In this document: positions 36,105-44,873 of the stretch, piece by piece
Position numbering within the stretch: position 1 is the first letter of the stretch
Layout of the letters: each line of letters begins with the position of its first letter
Origin: an uncultured bacterium
GTDB lineage: Bacteria; Bacteroidota; Bacteroidia; Bacteroidales; Bacteroidaceae
Length of the DNA: 64,000 nt
Direction: 5' to 3'
Assembly: GCA_946188155.1 (NCBI GenBank)
Contig: CAMHUC010000002.1
Coordinates: 55,757 to 119,756 of the forward strand
Notes under the pieces: generated by a model
The model's database searches: none
What the model was told of the DNA's origin: nothing
What the model saw: the letters and a program-made list of their open reading frames with translations, nothing else
Made by a program: the position numbers and the translations under genes

Positions 36105-37709
36105 ATGGAGATGGAGAGATTCTTTAATACGGCAGGTCCTCAGCAGCCGGAGTGCTATACCATCGACCCGCTGACCCGGTTCGACCTGGACGACATGCTG
36201 ACGCTGATACGTCAGCAGCGATATTTCGTGCTGCACGCTCCCCGGCAGACGGGCAAGACCACGTGTATGCTCGCTCTGCGCGACTATCTGAACGAGCGAG
36301 GGCAGGTGTTGGCCGTCTATGTGAATGTGGAGGCCGGCCAGGCCTCGCGCAATGACAAAGCGACTGTCATTAAATCGACGGTGGACAATATCGTTTGGCA
36401 ATTGAGCTTAATAACGAATGACAGAATTGCCCAGGAAGAACGTGAGTCTGTGCAGCAGTTCGGGGCAGATATCATGTTGTCTATGTTCCTGTCAAGACTT
36501 TGCCAGCGAATAGTCAAGCCAGTTGTTCTTTTTATCGATGAGATAGATGCCTTGGTGGGCGACTCGCTGGTCAGTGTGCTTCGCCAGATTCGCTCAGGCT
36601 ACGTCAACCGTCCTTCGGCCTTCCCGCAGTCCATCATCCTATGTGGTGTGCGCGATGTAAGGGATTATCGCATCGTGCTTTCCAATCAGGACATCGTGAC
36701 GGGTGGCTCGGCATTCAACATCAAGGCAACGTCGTTGCGCTTGGGGAATTTCTCAAGCGATGAAATCCATGAACTCTATATGCAGCATAGCCGGGAGACT
36801 GGGCAGCAATTCGACGAGGCTTGTTTCCCTATGGTATGGAAAGCCACGGAGGGGCAACCGTGGCTGGTGAACGCCTTGGCTTACGAGGTCACCTGGAATA
36901 TGCGGGAGAACCGCGACCGCAGCGTCACCATCACTCCGGAGATGATTGACCGCGCCATCGAGAACATCATCTACCGGCGCGACACGCATATCGACATATT
37001 GATCGACAAGCTTGGTGAGCCGCGTGTGCGCCGTGTCATTGAGCCAATCCTGGCCAATGAGGATGAGGTGGACGAGGCGCAGATTCCTACAGACGACATC
37101 CAGTACGTGGAGGATATGGGTCTCATCAAGCGTGAGCGGGCCAAGCCCATCCGCATCGCCAATGCCATCTACCGTGAGATTATCCCCCGTGAGCTGACCC
37201 GGAGCACGCAGGAGATGCTGACCCAGCAGCCCCAGTGGTACCAGAATGCCGACAACAGCATCAATATGGAGAAACTGCTGCTGGACTTCCAGCAGTTCTT
37301 CCGGCAGAATGCCGACGGCTGGATAGGCCGATTCGACTATGCCGAGGCCGGGCCGCAGCTGTTGTTGCAGTGCTTCCTGCAGCGCATCGTCAATGGCGGC
37401 GGATATATCGACCGTGAATACGGGCTGGGGCGTAAGCGTACGGACCTGTTGATCCGCAAGCCACTCACCGACGGCTACGGAGGCCCCGTGCAGCGCATCG
37501 TGCTGGAACTGAAAATCAAGCGCGGCGAGCTGGAGAAGGTCATTGAGAAGGGGCTTGAGCAGACATCGGAATATATGGACTTGGCGGGTTCGGTGGACGA
37601 AGGCCATCTGATCATCTTCGACCGCACACAGGAGAAAACGTGGGACGAGCGCATCTGGCATCGACCCTACAGCTATCAGGGCCGGACCATCGTGGTCTGG
37701 GGTATGTAG
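36105..37709 (+). CDS. AAA-like ATPase with C-terminal PD-(D/E)XK-type domain
   Basis: 534 residues. Walker A 'FVLHAPRQTGKTTCMLAL' near residues 38-55 and Walker B 'PVVLFIDEIDALVGD' near 138-152 define a STAND/AAA_35-like ATPase. A helical middle with 'VWKATEGQPWLVNALAYEV' is typical of the group. The C-terminal part carries 'GRKRTDLLIRK' and 'RIVLELKIKRGELEKVI', the D...ExK spacing of a PD-(D/E)XK nuclease. Function is unknown; related single-gene ATPase/nuclease proteins are abundant in Bacteroidales and often transposon-like in distribution. It is a stand-alone gene with its own promoter, placed inside the PUL. A weak hairpin (TAGGCT/AGCCTA) overlaps its stop. Confidence 0.82.
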   Translation: MEMERFFNTAGPQQPECYTIDPLTRFDLDDMLTLIRQQRYFVLHAPRQTGKTTCMLALRDYLNERGQVLAVYVNVEAGQASRNDKATVIKSTVDNIVWQLSLITNDRIAQEERESVQQFGADIMLSMFLSRLCQRIVKPVVLFIDEIDALVGDSLVSVLRQIRSGYVNRPSAFPQSIILCGVRDVRDYRIVLSNQDIVTGGSAFNIKATSLRLGNFSSDEIHELYMQHSRETGQQFDEACFPMVWKATEGQPWLVNALAYEVTWNMRENRDRSVTITPEMIDRAIENIIYRRDTHIDILIDKLGEPRVRRVIEPILANEDEVDEAQIPTDDIQYVEDMGLIKRERAKPIRIANAIYREIIPRELTRSTQEMLTQQPQWYQNADNSINMEKLLLDFQQFFRQNADGWIGRFDYAEAGPQLLLQCFLQRIVNGGGYIDREYGLGRKRTDLLIRKPLTDGYGGPVQRIVLELKIKRGELEKVIEKGLEQTSEYMDLAGSVDEGHLIIFDRTQEKTWDERIWHRPYSYQGRTIVVWGM

Positions 37710-37750
37710 GCTATTTTGGCGGAGCCTAAAGGTTAATCTTCCCAAAACGC

Positions 37751-37783
37751 TTTGCCACGTCAGCATTATTTCGTAACTTTGCA
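37751..37783 (+). promoter_or_regulatory. Promoter of the Rpn-family gene
   Basis: TTTG (37751-37754), 19-bp spacer, TAACTTTGCA (37774-37783). Confidence 0.65.
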
Positions 37784-37819
37784 CCGATGATAAGATCTGA
37801 CAGTTAAAGATATCCGCGT

Positions 37820-38923
37820 ATGGTTACAGTAGCAAATCCACTCTATGACATTGTGTTCAAATATCTCCTGGAAGACGAACGCATTGCCCGAATTCTTCTT
37901 TCGGCTCTTCTGAAGGAGGATGTGATAAGCGTTGAGACCCGGCGCAACGAGTATTCAAACATCGCGCGCGACAGTCTCTCCATCTTCCGCATAGACTTTG
38001 GTGCCACCATCCGTAAGGCCGACGGCTCGGAGCAGTTCGTCCTGATAGAGATTCAGAAGACGTGGGTGGAAACGGAGACGCTCCGCTTCCGCCAGTACCT
38101 GGGTGCCCAGTATGCCAATCCGATGAATATGTCGGCAGAGAGTAAAGGCATCTATGGTATCCCGATGGTAACGGTCTACCTGCTGGGCCACCGACTCGGA
38201 GCCATTGAAGAACCAGTACTCTACGTGCGTCGCCACTCGTATGACTACAACGACCGGCTGGTAACAAAGGGGCTTCCAGACCCGTTTGTCGAAAGCCTGA
38301 CCCACGACAGCATCATCGTACAGATACCGCTGCTGCACGGTCAGATTAACAATCGCTTAGACAAAGTGCTGAGCGTATTCGACCAGACTCGCCAGGACAC
38401 AAGCAACAAGCAGATGCTGATTCTCGACGAGGCAGCGTTTGAGGGCGATACGGACATGCAACTTATTGTCAACAGGCTGCTGGCTGCGGCTGCCGATGCC
38501 AAAATGCGGCACAATATGAATGTGGAGGATGAGTATTTCTCGGTCATTGAGAAGCGCGACACAGAGATAATGATGAAAGACGCAGAAATAGCCCGACAAG
38601 ACGCCAAACTGTCTGAGCAGGGAGCTAAACTGGCAGAGCAGGATGCCAAACTTGCCGAAAATGAAGCAAAGCTCGCTGAGAATGAAGCAAAGCTCGCTGA
38701 GAATGAAGCAAAGCTCGCTGAGAATGAAGCAAAGCTCGCTGAGAAAGAAGCAAAGCTCACAGAGAAAGAAGCAAAGCTCACAGAGAAGGATGAGAAACTC
38801 GCTGAGCAGGATAATATGCTTCGGACATCTGTACAGATGCTGGTGGACGCTGGCATGCCGATAGAAACTGTCGCTGTCAGCCTGAACAAGGATATTGATA
38901 CTATCAAGCGACTGTTGGGATAG
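37820..38923 (+). CDS. Rpn/PD-(D/E)XK-transposase-family nuclease with heptad-repeat coiled coil
   Basis: 367 residues. The N-terminal ~220 residues match the Rpn (recombination-promoting nuclease; PDDEXK transposase) family: 'NPLYDIVFKYLLEDERIARI', 'FRIDFGATIRKADGSEQFVL', then 'IEIQKTWVETETLRFRQYLG', with Asp and ExQ in the nuclease core. In E. coli Rpn proteins stimulate RecA-independent recombination. Residues ~255-335 are a run of 'KLAENEA'/'KLTEKEA' heptads, a parallel coiled coil encoded by a 21-bp tandem repeat. The C-terminus 'TVAVSLNKDIDTIKRLLG' is a conserved short helix-turn-helix-like tail of the family. Stand-alone gene, with a strong terminator downstream. Confidence 0.87.
   Translation: MVTVANPLYDIVFKYLLEDERIARILLSALLKEDVISVETRRNEYSNIARDSLSIFRIDFGATIRKADGSEQFVLIEIQKTWVETETLRFRQYLGAQYANPMNMSAESKGIYGIPMVTVYLLGHRLGAIEEPVLYVRRHSYDYNDRLVTKGLPDPFVESLTHDSIIVQIPLLHGQINNRLDKVLSVFDQTRQDTSNKQMLILDEAAFEGDTDMQLIVNRLLAAAADAKMRHNMNVEDEYFSVIEKRDTEIMMKDAEIARQDAKLSEQGAKLAEQDAKLAENEAKLAENEAKLAENEAKLAENEAKLAEKEAKLTEKEAKLTEKDEKLAEQDNMLRTSVQMLVDAGMPIETVAVSLNKDIDTIKRLLG
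38654..38810 (+). repeat. 21-bp tandem repeat encoding coiled-coil heptads
   Basis: About seven copies of 'gctgagaatgaagcaaagct' plus one base, drifting to 'acagagaaagaagcaaagct' at the 3' end. Central copies are identical, so copy number probably varies between strains. Confidence 0.9.
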
Positions 38924-38948
38924 GCTATGGATATGGGGACTATCAAGT

Positions 38949-38995
38949 AAGAAAGAGAGGGATGCACCTGTTGAAAGTGCATCCCTCTCTTTCTT
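38949..38995. terminator. Bidirectional terminator between convergent genes
   Basis: A 19-bp perfect stem (AAGAAAGAGAGGGATGCAC and its complement), 9-nt loop. A/T-rich arms give a U-tract on either strand. It serves the Rpn gene and the GH43 gene. Confidence 0.9.
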
Positions 38996-39010
38996 ATATC
39001 AGTCGGTGGA

Positions 39011-41566
39011 TTATCTTACCACGAATTTCTTGCCGTTCTGGATGTAGACACCCTTCGGCATCTGGCCATTTGACGATTTCACCATTTTACGCCCACGGAG
39101 GTCGTAGACGGAATCGTCTGATTGTAAATTGTCAAATTGTCCAATGCTCTTGATGCCGGTGGTGGTGTCGGCCGTCATGCGGGCCTTGATGTCGTCCTGC
39201 GACATGGCGCTGTTCTGGATGAGCAGCTTGGCGAACATGAACTTGGCATCCGGGTCGGCCCACTCCCAGGCCTGGTTGCCGCCGAGGCAGACGTACTTCA
39301 GGTCGCCGCCGTTGCTGAACAGGCCCGTCACCTGCTGGCCGTCGACATTCGAGAAGAGCGACCACTGGTTGGTGATCTCGCCGTCGAGATACTGCACCAC
39401 CTCGTTGGCCTTGAAGGTGACGGCGTAGTAGTGCCACTTGCCGTCGTCGAGCCAGTTGCGCACGAAGTTGTAGGCAGCGTCGCCGGCCTCCCACGCGTTC
39501 TTATTATAAATGTTCACCTTGCCGTTGGTGTGGGTCTCACCGGTGAAGTCGCACCAGCCGCTGCAGTTCACCTGCACCGGTCCGCGGCTCTGCAGGGCCA
39601 GCATCGGGGCGGCGTTGGGTGAAGCCTTCTTGGCGTAGGCGGTGAACAGCGGGGCATACGTATAGTCGCCGAAGGCCCCTGCGTTGCTGGCGTTCACCCA
39701 GAAGGCGATGGTCATCTGCTGGGTCTCAGCGCTGTGCGAGAGCACGTCCTCGGGCAGCAGCAGGTAGTGGCTGCGTATGGCTCCGCCGCCGTTCTGATAG
39801 GCATGGCCGAAGGTGGCATCCTCTACGAACGAGCCGCCGCCGACGATGGTCAGGCCTGACTCGGAGCTGAAGTCCTGCTCATATTTCCACGTGGCCTCCA
39901 CGGGCTGCTCTGGCTCAATAGGCGTGGTGCTGCCGGCCTCGTACTTGTATCCCCAGGCCGTTACGCCCGTCGTGGCGTCCAGGGCGGTGAAGGCGGGCAC
40001 CTTGGTGTCGGTGGGTTCAAGCGTCTGCTCTACCATCACGCCGTAGTAGTGCTTGGCACCAATCTTCAGGTGGATGTATGATGTGCCTTCCTCGATGTTC
40101 CACGTGCCGGTCTGTGCGCCGCTGATGTTGCCGTCGGCAGTCAGCTCTATCTCCACGGGCTTAGAGGCCACTTTCTTGGTGTGGTCGAGCTTGTAGTTGT
40201 GGATGAGCAGCTTGTACTTGCCGGCAATCTGGTCCTTGGCAATTTGCTGCGTGGTGGCGATGTCGGCGCTCGTCACCTGTTCGCCGGTATATTCGAACGG
40301 TGCTGCCACGAGCCAGCCGTTCTTGTTCTGGAACACCTGGTGGACGCGCACCTGATGGCCCTCGCCGGCGTTCTGGAAACGGGTGTGGTATACCAGGTAT
40401 GTGCGGCCGTCGGGGGCGGCGATGATCGAGTTGTGACCCTGCGAGCGCTCACCGTAGTTGCCCTTGGCCTGATTGCCCCAGTCGGTGTAGCAGCCGAAGA
40501 TGTTCTCACCACGGTTGCCGTCGTTGGCTTTGGCTCCGAAGTTCAGCTGGTAGCTGTTGAAAATGGCACTGGAGTTCTTGGAGTCCACGTAGGGCCCGTC
40601 GGGATTCTCTGAGCGGAACACACGCATCTGGTAGCCGCCGTTGTTGTAGTCGCTGGCCACGCCGCCTGCTGCCAAGCCACCGTAGCTCATGAAGAGGTAG
40701 TAGTAGCCGCCGATATACTCGATGTAGCTGGCTTCGCCCGACACATAGTTGCCGCCAGCAATCTTCTTGCCGAAGTAGGGGTCGACGGTGATGTTATTGC
40801 CCGAACCCTTCAGTTCGTACTCCACGTCGTAGTCGCGCAGACCGGTCTCCTCGTCGAGCTCGAGCATGTAGATACCGCCGCTCCACGAGCCGTACGACAT
40901 CCAGAGTTTGCCCTCTTCGTCGTAGAACACGCAGGGGTCGATGTTGTTAGGCCACCGCTCACCCCATTTGTTGCCTACGTTGTAGCGTGCGGGCAGCGAT
41001 GCCTGCTCGCCCAAAACTATCTCCAGGTCAGTGTCCTTGTATGATGTGCCGTTCTTGAATCCGCTGATGACCACGGGAGCCTGATAGCGGTAGGGACCCT
41101 CGATCTTGTCGGCAGTGAGCAGTACGATGCTGGAGAACCAGGCGTCGCCGTTGACGCTCATATACATGCACCACTTCTTCATCGATTTGTTGTAGATGAC
41201 GTCGGGTGCCCACAGGTTGCCGTCGATGTTGTAGCCGGTGTTGCCGCGCTTCGACCAGGCCAGGGCGTCAAAGTTGAGGTCGTACTCCACGCCGCCCTTC
41301 TTCACCTTCGTCACCTGCGGTGTGGTGAAGGCTGCGCTGTTGGCGGCATTGCTGCTCGAGGCTGTTGCCCAGGGCACGCTGATCTTCGTCCAGCTCATCA
41401 TGTCGGTACTCTTGGCGAAGTCGCGGTGCGAGCCGAAGATGTAGTAGGTTTTAGACTCTGGCTCCCAGACGACGCTGGGGTCGTGTACGCTGACGCGCCC
41501 CAGCTTGTAAGCGAAGCTGCCGACGGTCAGTAGTGCCATAAAGAGGCAGATAAGGGTTCTTTTCAT
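39011..41566 (-). CDS. Secreted GH43 endo-arabinanase-like enzyme with LamG-like module and T9SS tail
   Basis: 851 residues. Signal peptide to ~residue 19, then a five-bladed GH43 propeller: 'VSVHDPSVVWEPESKTYYIF' with catalytic base Asp29, 'NNIDPCVFYDEEGKLWMSYG' with the pKa-modulating Asp, and 'SGEASYIEYIGGYYYLFMSY' with the general acid Glu. Residues ~445-530 resemble the C-terminal beta domain of bacterial endo-arabinanases ('KYKLLIHNYKL'). Residues ~560-780 form a concanavalin/LamG-like module. The end ('VYDLRGRKMVKSSNGQMPKG') is a T9SS-type sorting tail. It probably cleaves alpha-1,5-arabinan outside the cell, feeding the SusCD pair 3.5 kb away. Opposite strand to susCD, with its own promoter. 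Confidence 0.9.
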   Translation of the reverse strand: MKRTLICLFMALLTVGSFAYKLGRVSVHDPSVVWEPESKTYYIFGSHRDFAKSTDMMSWTKISVPWATASSSNAANSAAFTTPQVTKVKKGGVEYDLNFDALAWSKRGNTGYNIDGNLWAPDVIYNKSMKKWCMYMSVNGDAWFSSIVLLTADKIEGPYRYQAPVVISGFKNGTSYKDTDLEIVLGEQASLPARYNVGNKWGERWPNNIDPCVFYDEEGKLWMSYGSWSGGIYMLELDEETGLRDYDVEYELKGSGNNITVDPYFGKKIAGGNYVSGEASYIEYIGGYYYLFMSYGGLAAGGVASDYNNGGYQMRVFRSENPDGPYVDSKNSSAIFNSYQLNFGAKANDGNRGENIFGCYTDWGNQAKGNYGERSQGHNSIIAAPDGRTYLVYHTRFQNAGEGHQVRVHQVFQNKNGWLVAAPFEYTGEQVTSADIATTQQIAKDQIAGKYKLLIHNYKLDHTKKVASKPVEIELTADGNISGAQTGTWNIEEGTSYIHLKIGAKHYYGVMVEQTLEPTDTKVPAFTALDATTGVTAWGYKYEAGSTTPIEPEQPVEATWKYEQDFSSESGLTIVGGGSFVEDATFGHAYQNGGGAIRSHYLLLPEDVLSHSAETQQMTIAFWVNASNAGAFGDYTYAPLFTAYAKKASPNAAPMLALQSRGPVQVNCSGWCDFTGETHTNGKVNIYNKNAWEAGDAAYNFVRNWLDDGKWHYYAVTFKANEVVQYLDGEITNQWSLFSNVDGQQVTGLFSNGGDLKYVCLGGNQAWEWADPDAKFMFAKLLIQNSAMSQDDIKARMTADTTTGIKSIGQFDNLQSDDSVYDLRGRKMVKSSNGQMPKGVYIQNGKKFVVR

Positions 41567-41597
41567 TGCTTTAGTTATTGTTTAGTGAATACTTTTG

Positions 41598-41607
41598 TGC
41601 AAAGGTA
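41598..41607 (-). promoter_or_regulatory. -7 promoter box of the minus-strand GH43 gene
   Basis: TACCTTTGCA on the minus strand, 31 bp before the ATG at 41566. Confidence 0.65.
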
Positions 41608-41747
41608 GGCATTTTATTCCAATCCTGCAAATAATAAGGCATAATTAACACGATTACAGTTATGTGCCCCAGTCAATCTTGAAATAGTCGAGTACTGCCT
41701 TGTACTGATTTTGTGCTGTCGGGCAGGTGCCTGCCCTAAAAAGTGAG

Positions 41748-41775
41748 CCGGAAGTTTTGTGCTTCCGGTTTTTTT
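41748..41775 (+). terminator. Orphan intrinsic terminator upstream of the DUF1703-type gene
   Basis: CCGGAAG-ttttgtg-CTTCCGG followed by TTTTTTT. No plus-strand gene ends here; a second hairpin (GGGCAGG/CCTGCCC, 41720-41736) precedes it. The pair may end an unseen small RNA or insulate the promoter at 41779. Confidence 0.7.
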
Positions 41776-41778
41776 GTT

Positions 41779-41788
41779 TATCTTTGCA
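41779..41788 (+). promoter_or_regulatory. -7 promoter box of the AAA-ATPase-like gene
   Basis: TATCTTTGCA, directly after the orphan terminator and 24 bp before the ATG at 41813. Confidence 0.6.
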
Positions 41789-41812
41789 AGCAAATTAGTG
41801 TAGTATTGACTT

Positions 41813-43564
41813 ATGGAGACTATATCATCATCAAATAGTGTCAGGCTGCTGCCCCTTGGCATTTCCGACTTCGGGCGTATTGTCCGTGAAAACTACTATT
41901 ATGTAGACAAAACCATGTTCATCCCTCGTTTAGAGATGGCGAGCAGCTACCTGTTCCTGGTCCGCCCGCGGCGCTTCGGCAAGTCGCTGCTGCTGAGTAT
42001 GCTGAAATGCTACTACGACATCAATGAGAAGGGTCGCTTCGACGACTACTTCGGACAGCTGTGGATAGGCAGCCATCCCACGCCGTATCGCAACCGCTAC
42101 GCCGTGCTGCATCTCGACTTCTCGCAGGTGACGGGAACCATCGATGAGCTGAAGGCCAACTTCGATAGCTACTGTGGCATCGTCATTGACAGCTTTGCCC
42201 GTCGCTACGAATATTTGTTCTATAAAGGATTCGCCGATGATATGAAGCAATGGGACTGGGCTACCAAGAAGCTGAATTTCCTCGGTTCGATGGCTAAGGA
42301 GCACCACGTGCCGCTCTACCTCATCATCGACGAGTACGACAACTTCACCAACACTGTGCTCAACCAGCACGGCCAGGACATCTATACCGGCCTGACGCAT
42401 GGCGAGGGCTTCTACCGCGACATCTTCAAGCTCTTCAAGCCCAACTTCGAGCGTGTGCTGATGATCGGCGTGAGTCCCGTGACGATGGACGACCTGACCA
42501 GCGGCTACAATATCGCCACCAACATCACCGCCGACGCTGCCTTCAACCACATGCTGGGCTTCAGCGAAGAGGAGGTCAGGCTGATGTTCGGCTATTACAG
42601 CGAGGCCGGGCTGCTGAAGGGCGACACCGACGCCATGATACAGGAGATGAAGCCATGGTACGACAACTACTGCTTTGCCAAGGAGGGCCTCGGCGAGAGC
42701 CGTGTGTTCAACTCCAACATGGTGCTCTACTACCTGAGCAACCAATTGCGCAGCGGCCATGCCCCCGACGAGATGACCGACCCCAACGCCCGCACCGACT
42801 ACCAGAAGATGAAGCGCCTCATACAGCTCGACCGGCTGGAGCCGCAGCGCAAGAGCATCATCTACAAGATTGCCGAGGAGGGGTATATCTACAGCCGGCT
42901 GGTGCCCTACTTCCCGGCATCGGAGATGGTGAAGTTCGACAACTTCGTCTCCCTGCTGTATTATTATGGTATGCTCACCATCACGGGCAACAACGGCCTC
43001 ATGCTGCGTCTGGGCATTCCTAACAACAACGTGCGCAAGCAGTACTACGGCTATCTGCTTGAGGAGTACGACCGCATACGTCCCGCCGACCACTGGCGTA
43101 TCGATGAGGCATACCAGGCAGCAGCCCTTACTGGCGACTGGCAGCCACTGCTGAAAACCGTCAGCGAGGAGTATGAGAAGACGTGCGCCGTGCGCTGCCT
43201 CATCGAGGGCGAAAGAAATCTTCAGGGCTTCTTCACGGCCTATCTCAACATGGCCAACTACTACCTCACTGCCCCGGAACTGGAACTCAGCCACGGCTAC
43301 TGCGACTTCTTCCTGCTGCCCGACCTGGGGCGCTACCCCATGGTGGCCCACTCCTACATCCTTGAGCTGAAGTACCTCAAGCAGGATGCCACCGCCGGGG
43401 AGGCCGAGGCACAGTGGGCGGAGGCCGTGAGCCAGATCGCACGCTACGCCCAGGACGAGAAGGTGCGCCTGCTCTGCGGCACGACGCAGCTGCACCTCGT
43501 GGTGGCGCAGTATCGCGGCTACCAGCTGGTGAAGCTTGAGGAGGTGAATCCCGGTAATATTTAG
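41813..43564 (+). CDS. AAA-ATPase-like / PDDEXK_9 (DUF1703) protein
   Basis: 583 residues in the classic two-domain layout. N-terminal AAA-ATPase-like domain: 'LPLGISDFGRIVRENYYYVD', Walker A 'LVRPRRFGKSLLLSMLKCYY' near residue 48, Walker B 'VPLYLIIDEYDNFTN' near 172. C-terminal PD-(D/E)XK domain: 'GYCDFFLLPDLGRYPMVAHS' then 'YILELKYLKQDA', and a Q-rich helix 'AVSQIARYAQDEK'. This very common Bacteroidales family has no established function, and many genomes hold dozens of copies. It lies between the two GH43 genes as a single-gene insertion; its stop overlaps the promoter of the next GH43 gene. Confidence 0.9.
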   Translation: METISSSNSVRLLPLGISDFGRIVRENYYYVDKTMFIPRLEMASSYLFLVRPRRFGKSLLLSMLKCYYDINEKGRFDDYFGQLWIGSHPTPYRNRYAVLHLDFSQVTGTIDELKANFDSYCGIVIDSFARRYEYLFYKGFADDMKQWDWATKKLNFLGSMAKEHHVPLYLIIDEYDNFTNTVLNQHGQDIYTGLTHGEGFYRDIFKLFKPNFERVLMIGVSPVTMDDLTSGYNIATNITADAAFNHMLGFSEEEVRLMFGYYSEAGLLKGDTDAMIQEMKPWYDNYCFAKEGLGESRVFNSNMVLYYLSNQLRSGHAPDEMTDPNARTDYQKMKRLIQLDRLEPQRKSIIYKIAEEGYIYSRLVPYFPASEMVKFDNFVSLLYYYGMLTITGNNGLMLRLGIPNNNVRKQYYGYLLEEYDRIRPADHWRIDEAYQAAALTGDWQPLLKTVSEEYEKTCAVRCLIEGERNLQGFFTAYLNMANYYLTAPELELSHGYCDFFLLPDLGRYPMVAHSYILELKYLKQDATAGEAEAQWAEAVSQIARYAQDEKVRLLCGTTQLHLVVAQYRGYQLVKLEEVNPGNI

Positions 43565-43574
43565 TATCTTTGCA
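43565..43574 (+). promoter_or_regulatory. -7 promoter box of the second GH43 gene
   Basis: TATCTTTGCA begins right after the preceding stop codon, 29 bp before the ATG at 43604. Confidence 0.65.
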
Positions 43575-43603
43575 CCCTACATAATTACTAACACAATAAG
43601 GAA

Positions 43604-44620
43604 ATGAAGAAAAGATTTGTTTTGCTGACTGTAACATGTCTGGGCATCGCACTGACGGTGCAGGCTCAGCAGCGTCGGATGCCCCGCGAGGCATTCACTA
43701 CCGACACCCCGATGGTCCACGACCCTGTGATGGCCTACGAGGACAGTACTTACTACATCTATGCCACCGGCCTGGGCATCCAGCAGATGACATCCCGTGA
43801 CCGCAAGACGTGGACGGTGAAGCCGGAGCCCGTGATGAGCGTCATCCCCGGGTGGGCCACCGACTCGGTGCCCGGTTTCCGCAACCATGTGTGGGCTCCC
43901 GACGTCATCCAGTACCGCGGCCGCTGGTGGCTGGCCTACAGCTGTTCCACCTTCGGCAAGAACGGGTCGGCCATCGGCCTGCTCTCCAACCGCTCGCTGG
44001 CCTTCCCCGTATGGCAGGACGAGGGCTGCATCGTCACCTCGCGTGAGAAGCGCGACAACTGGAACGCCATCGACCCCAACTTCGTCATCGACGAGCAGGA
44101 GCAGCCGTGGCTCGTCTGGGGCTCCTTCTGGGACGGCATCCAGCTGGCCCGCCTCGACACCACGATGCACATCGCTGCGGGCGAGAAGCCGCGCACCATC
44201 GCCCGCCGCTATGCTCCCGGCTACAAGCCTTCGGAGGATAACCCCACGTCGAAGCATGCCGGAACGAATGCCATCGAGGCACCTTTTATATATAAGCATG
44301 GCGCCTGGTACTACCTCTTCGTGTCGTGGGACTACTGCTGCCGGGGCGAGAAGAGCAGCTACCGCGTGGCCGTGGGCCGCAGCAAGACGGTAGGCGGACC
44401 CTACCTCGACCGCAAGGGGCAGGACATGGCCAACGGCGGCGGCACCCTCTTCCTGGAGGGCGACAAGAAGCAGTTTGAGGCTGCCGGCCACTGCGCTGCC
44501 TACACCTTCGGCGGCGAGGACATCTTCATATGCCACGGCTACAGCATCGCCCACAAGGGAGCGTCGATCCTCATCCAGCGACCCATCAAGTGGACGGCCG
44601 ACGGATGGCCCGAGCTGTGA
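43604..44620 (+). CDS. GH43 arabinan endo-1,5-alpha-L-arabinosidase-like enzyme
   Basis: 338 residues: a signal peptide ('VLLTVTCLGIALTVQAQ') and a single five-bladed propeller. 'PMVHDPVMAYEDSTYYIYAT' holds the catalytic Asp, 'VWAPDVIQYRGRWWLAYS' is the blade-2 signature, 'WNAIDPNFVIDEQEQPWLVW' the modulating Asp, and 'TNAIEAPFIYKHGAWYYLFV' the acid Glu. Residues and spacing resemble AbnA/AbnB-type endo-arabinanases more than xylosidases (inference). It likely acts in the periplasm or extracellularly on arabinan with the larger GH43 enzyme. No T9SS tail is present. Confidence 0.92.
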   Translation: MKKRFVLLTVTCLGIALTVQAQQRRMPREAFTTDTPMVHDPVMAYEDSTYYIYATGLGIQQMTSRDRKTWTVKPEPVMSVIPGWATDSVPGFRNHVWAPDVIQYRGRWWLAYSCSTFGKNGSAIGLLSNRSLAFPVWQDEGCIVTSREKRDNWNAIDPNFVIDEQEQPWLVWGSFWDGIQLARLDTTMHIAAGEKPRTIARRYAPGYKPSEDNPTSKHAGTNAIEAPFIYKHGAWYYLFVSWDYCCRGEKSSYRVAVGRSKTVGGPYLDRKGQDMANGGGTLFLEGDKKQFEAAGHCAAYTFGGEDIFICHGYSIAHKGASILIQRPIKWTADGWPEL

Positions 44621-44813
44621 TGCCGTTGCCTCGCCCCAGCGCATCGTGCCGACCGACAAGAAGGCCCTGAAGGCCGGGGGCTGCTGTAACCTCGTCTGGC
44701 CCCGTAGCACCTGAACCTGCGTGGCTACTACAAGGAAGAGCAGCGAAAAGGGAATCCGTAAAACGGGTTGATATTTCCGTAAATCGTGTAGTCGTTATTT
44801 GCCGGAATCGCCG

Positions 44814-44823
44814 TACCTTTGCA
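44814..44823 (+). promoter_or_regulatory. -7 promoter box of the secreted flavodoxin gene
   Basis: TACCTTTGCA, about 50 bp upstream of the ATG at 44874. The preceding 44621-44800 has no intact gene. Confidence 0.6.
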
Positions 44824-44873
44824 GTCGTTAAAATACAACATGGCAAGTAAGAACAAATAATAACTGCTTTGGT

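Noticed and set aside
38654..38810. Regularly spaced repeats suggestive of CRISPR
   Set aside because: The 21-bp units are contiguous without spacers and encode coiled-coil heptads in frame.
41930..43495. Long minus-strand open frame (521 codons)
   Set aside because: Antisense to a clear AAA/PDDEXK gene; composition is a typical shadow of GC-rich codons.
44621..44770. Possible extra gene fragment after the second GH43 gene
   Set aside because: Open in more than one frame with gene-like composition, but no motif or start; GH43 already ends at its natural C-terminus.
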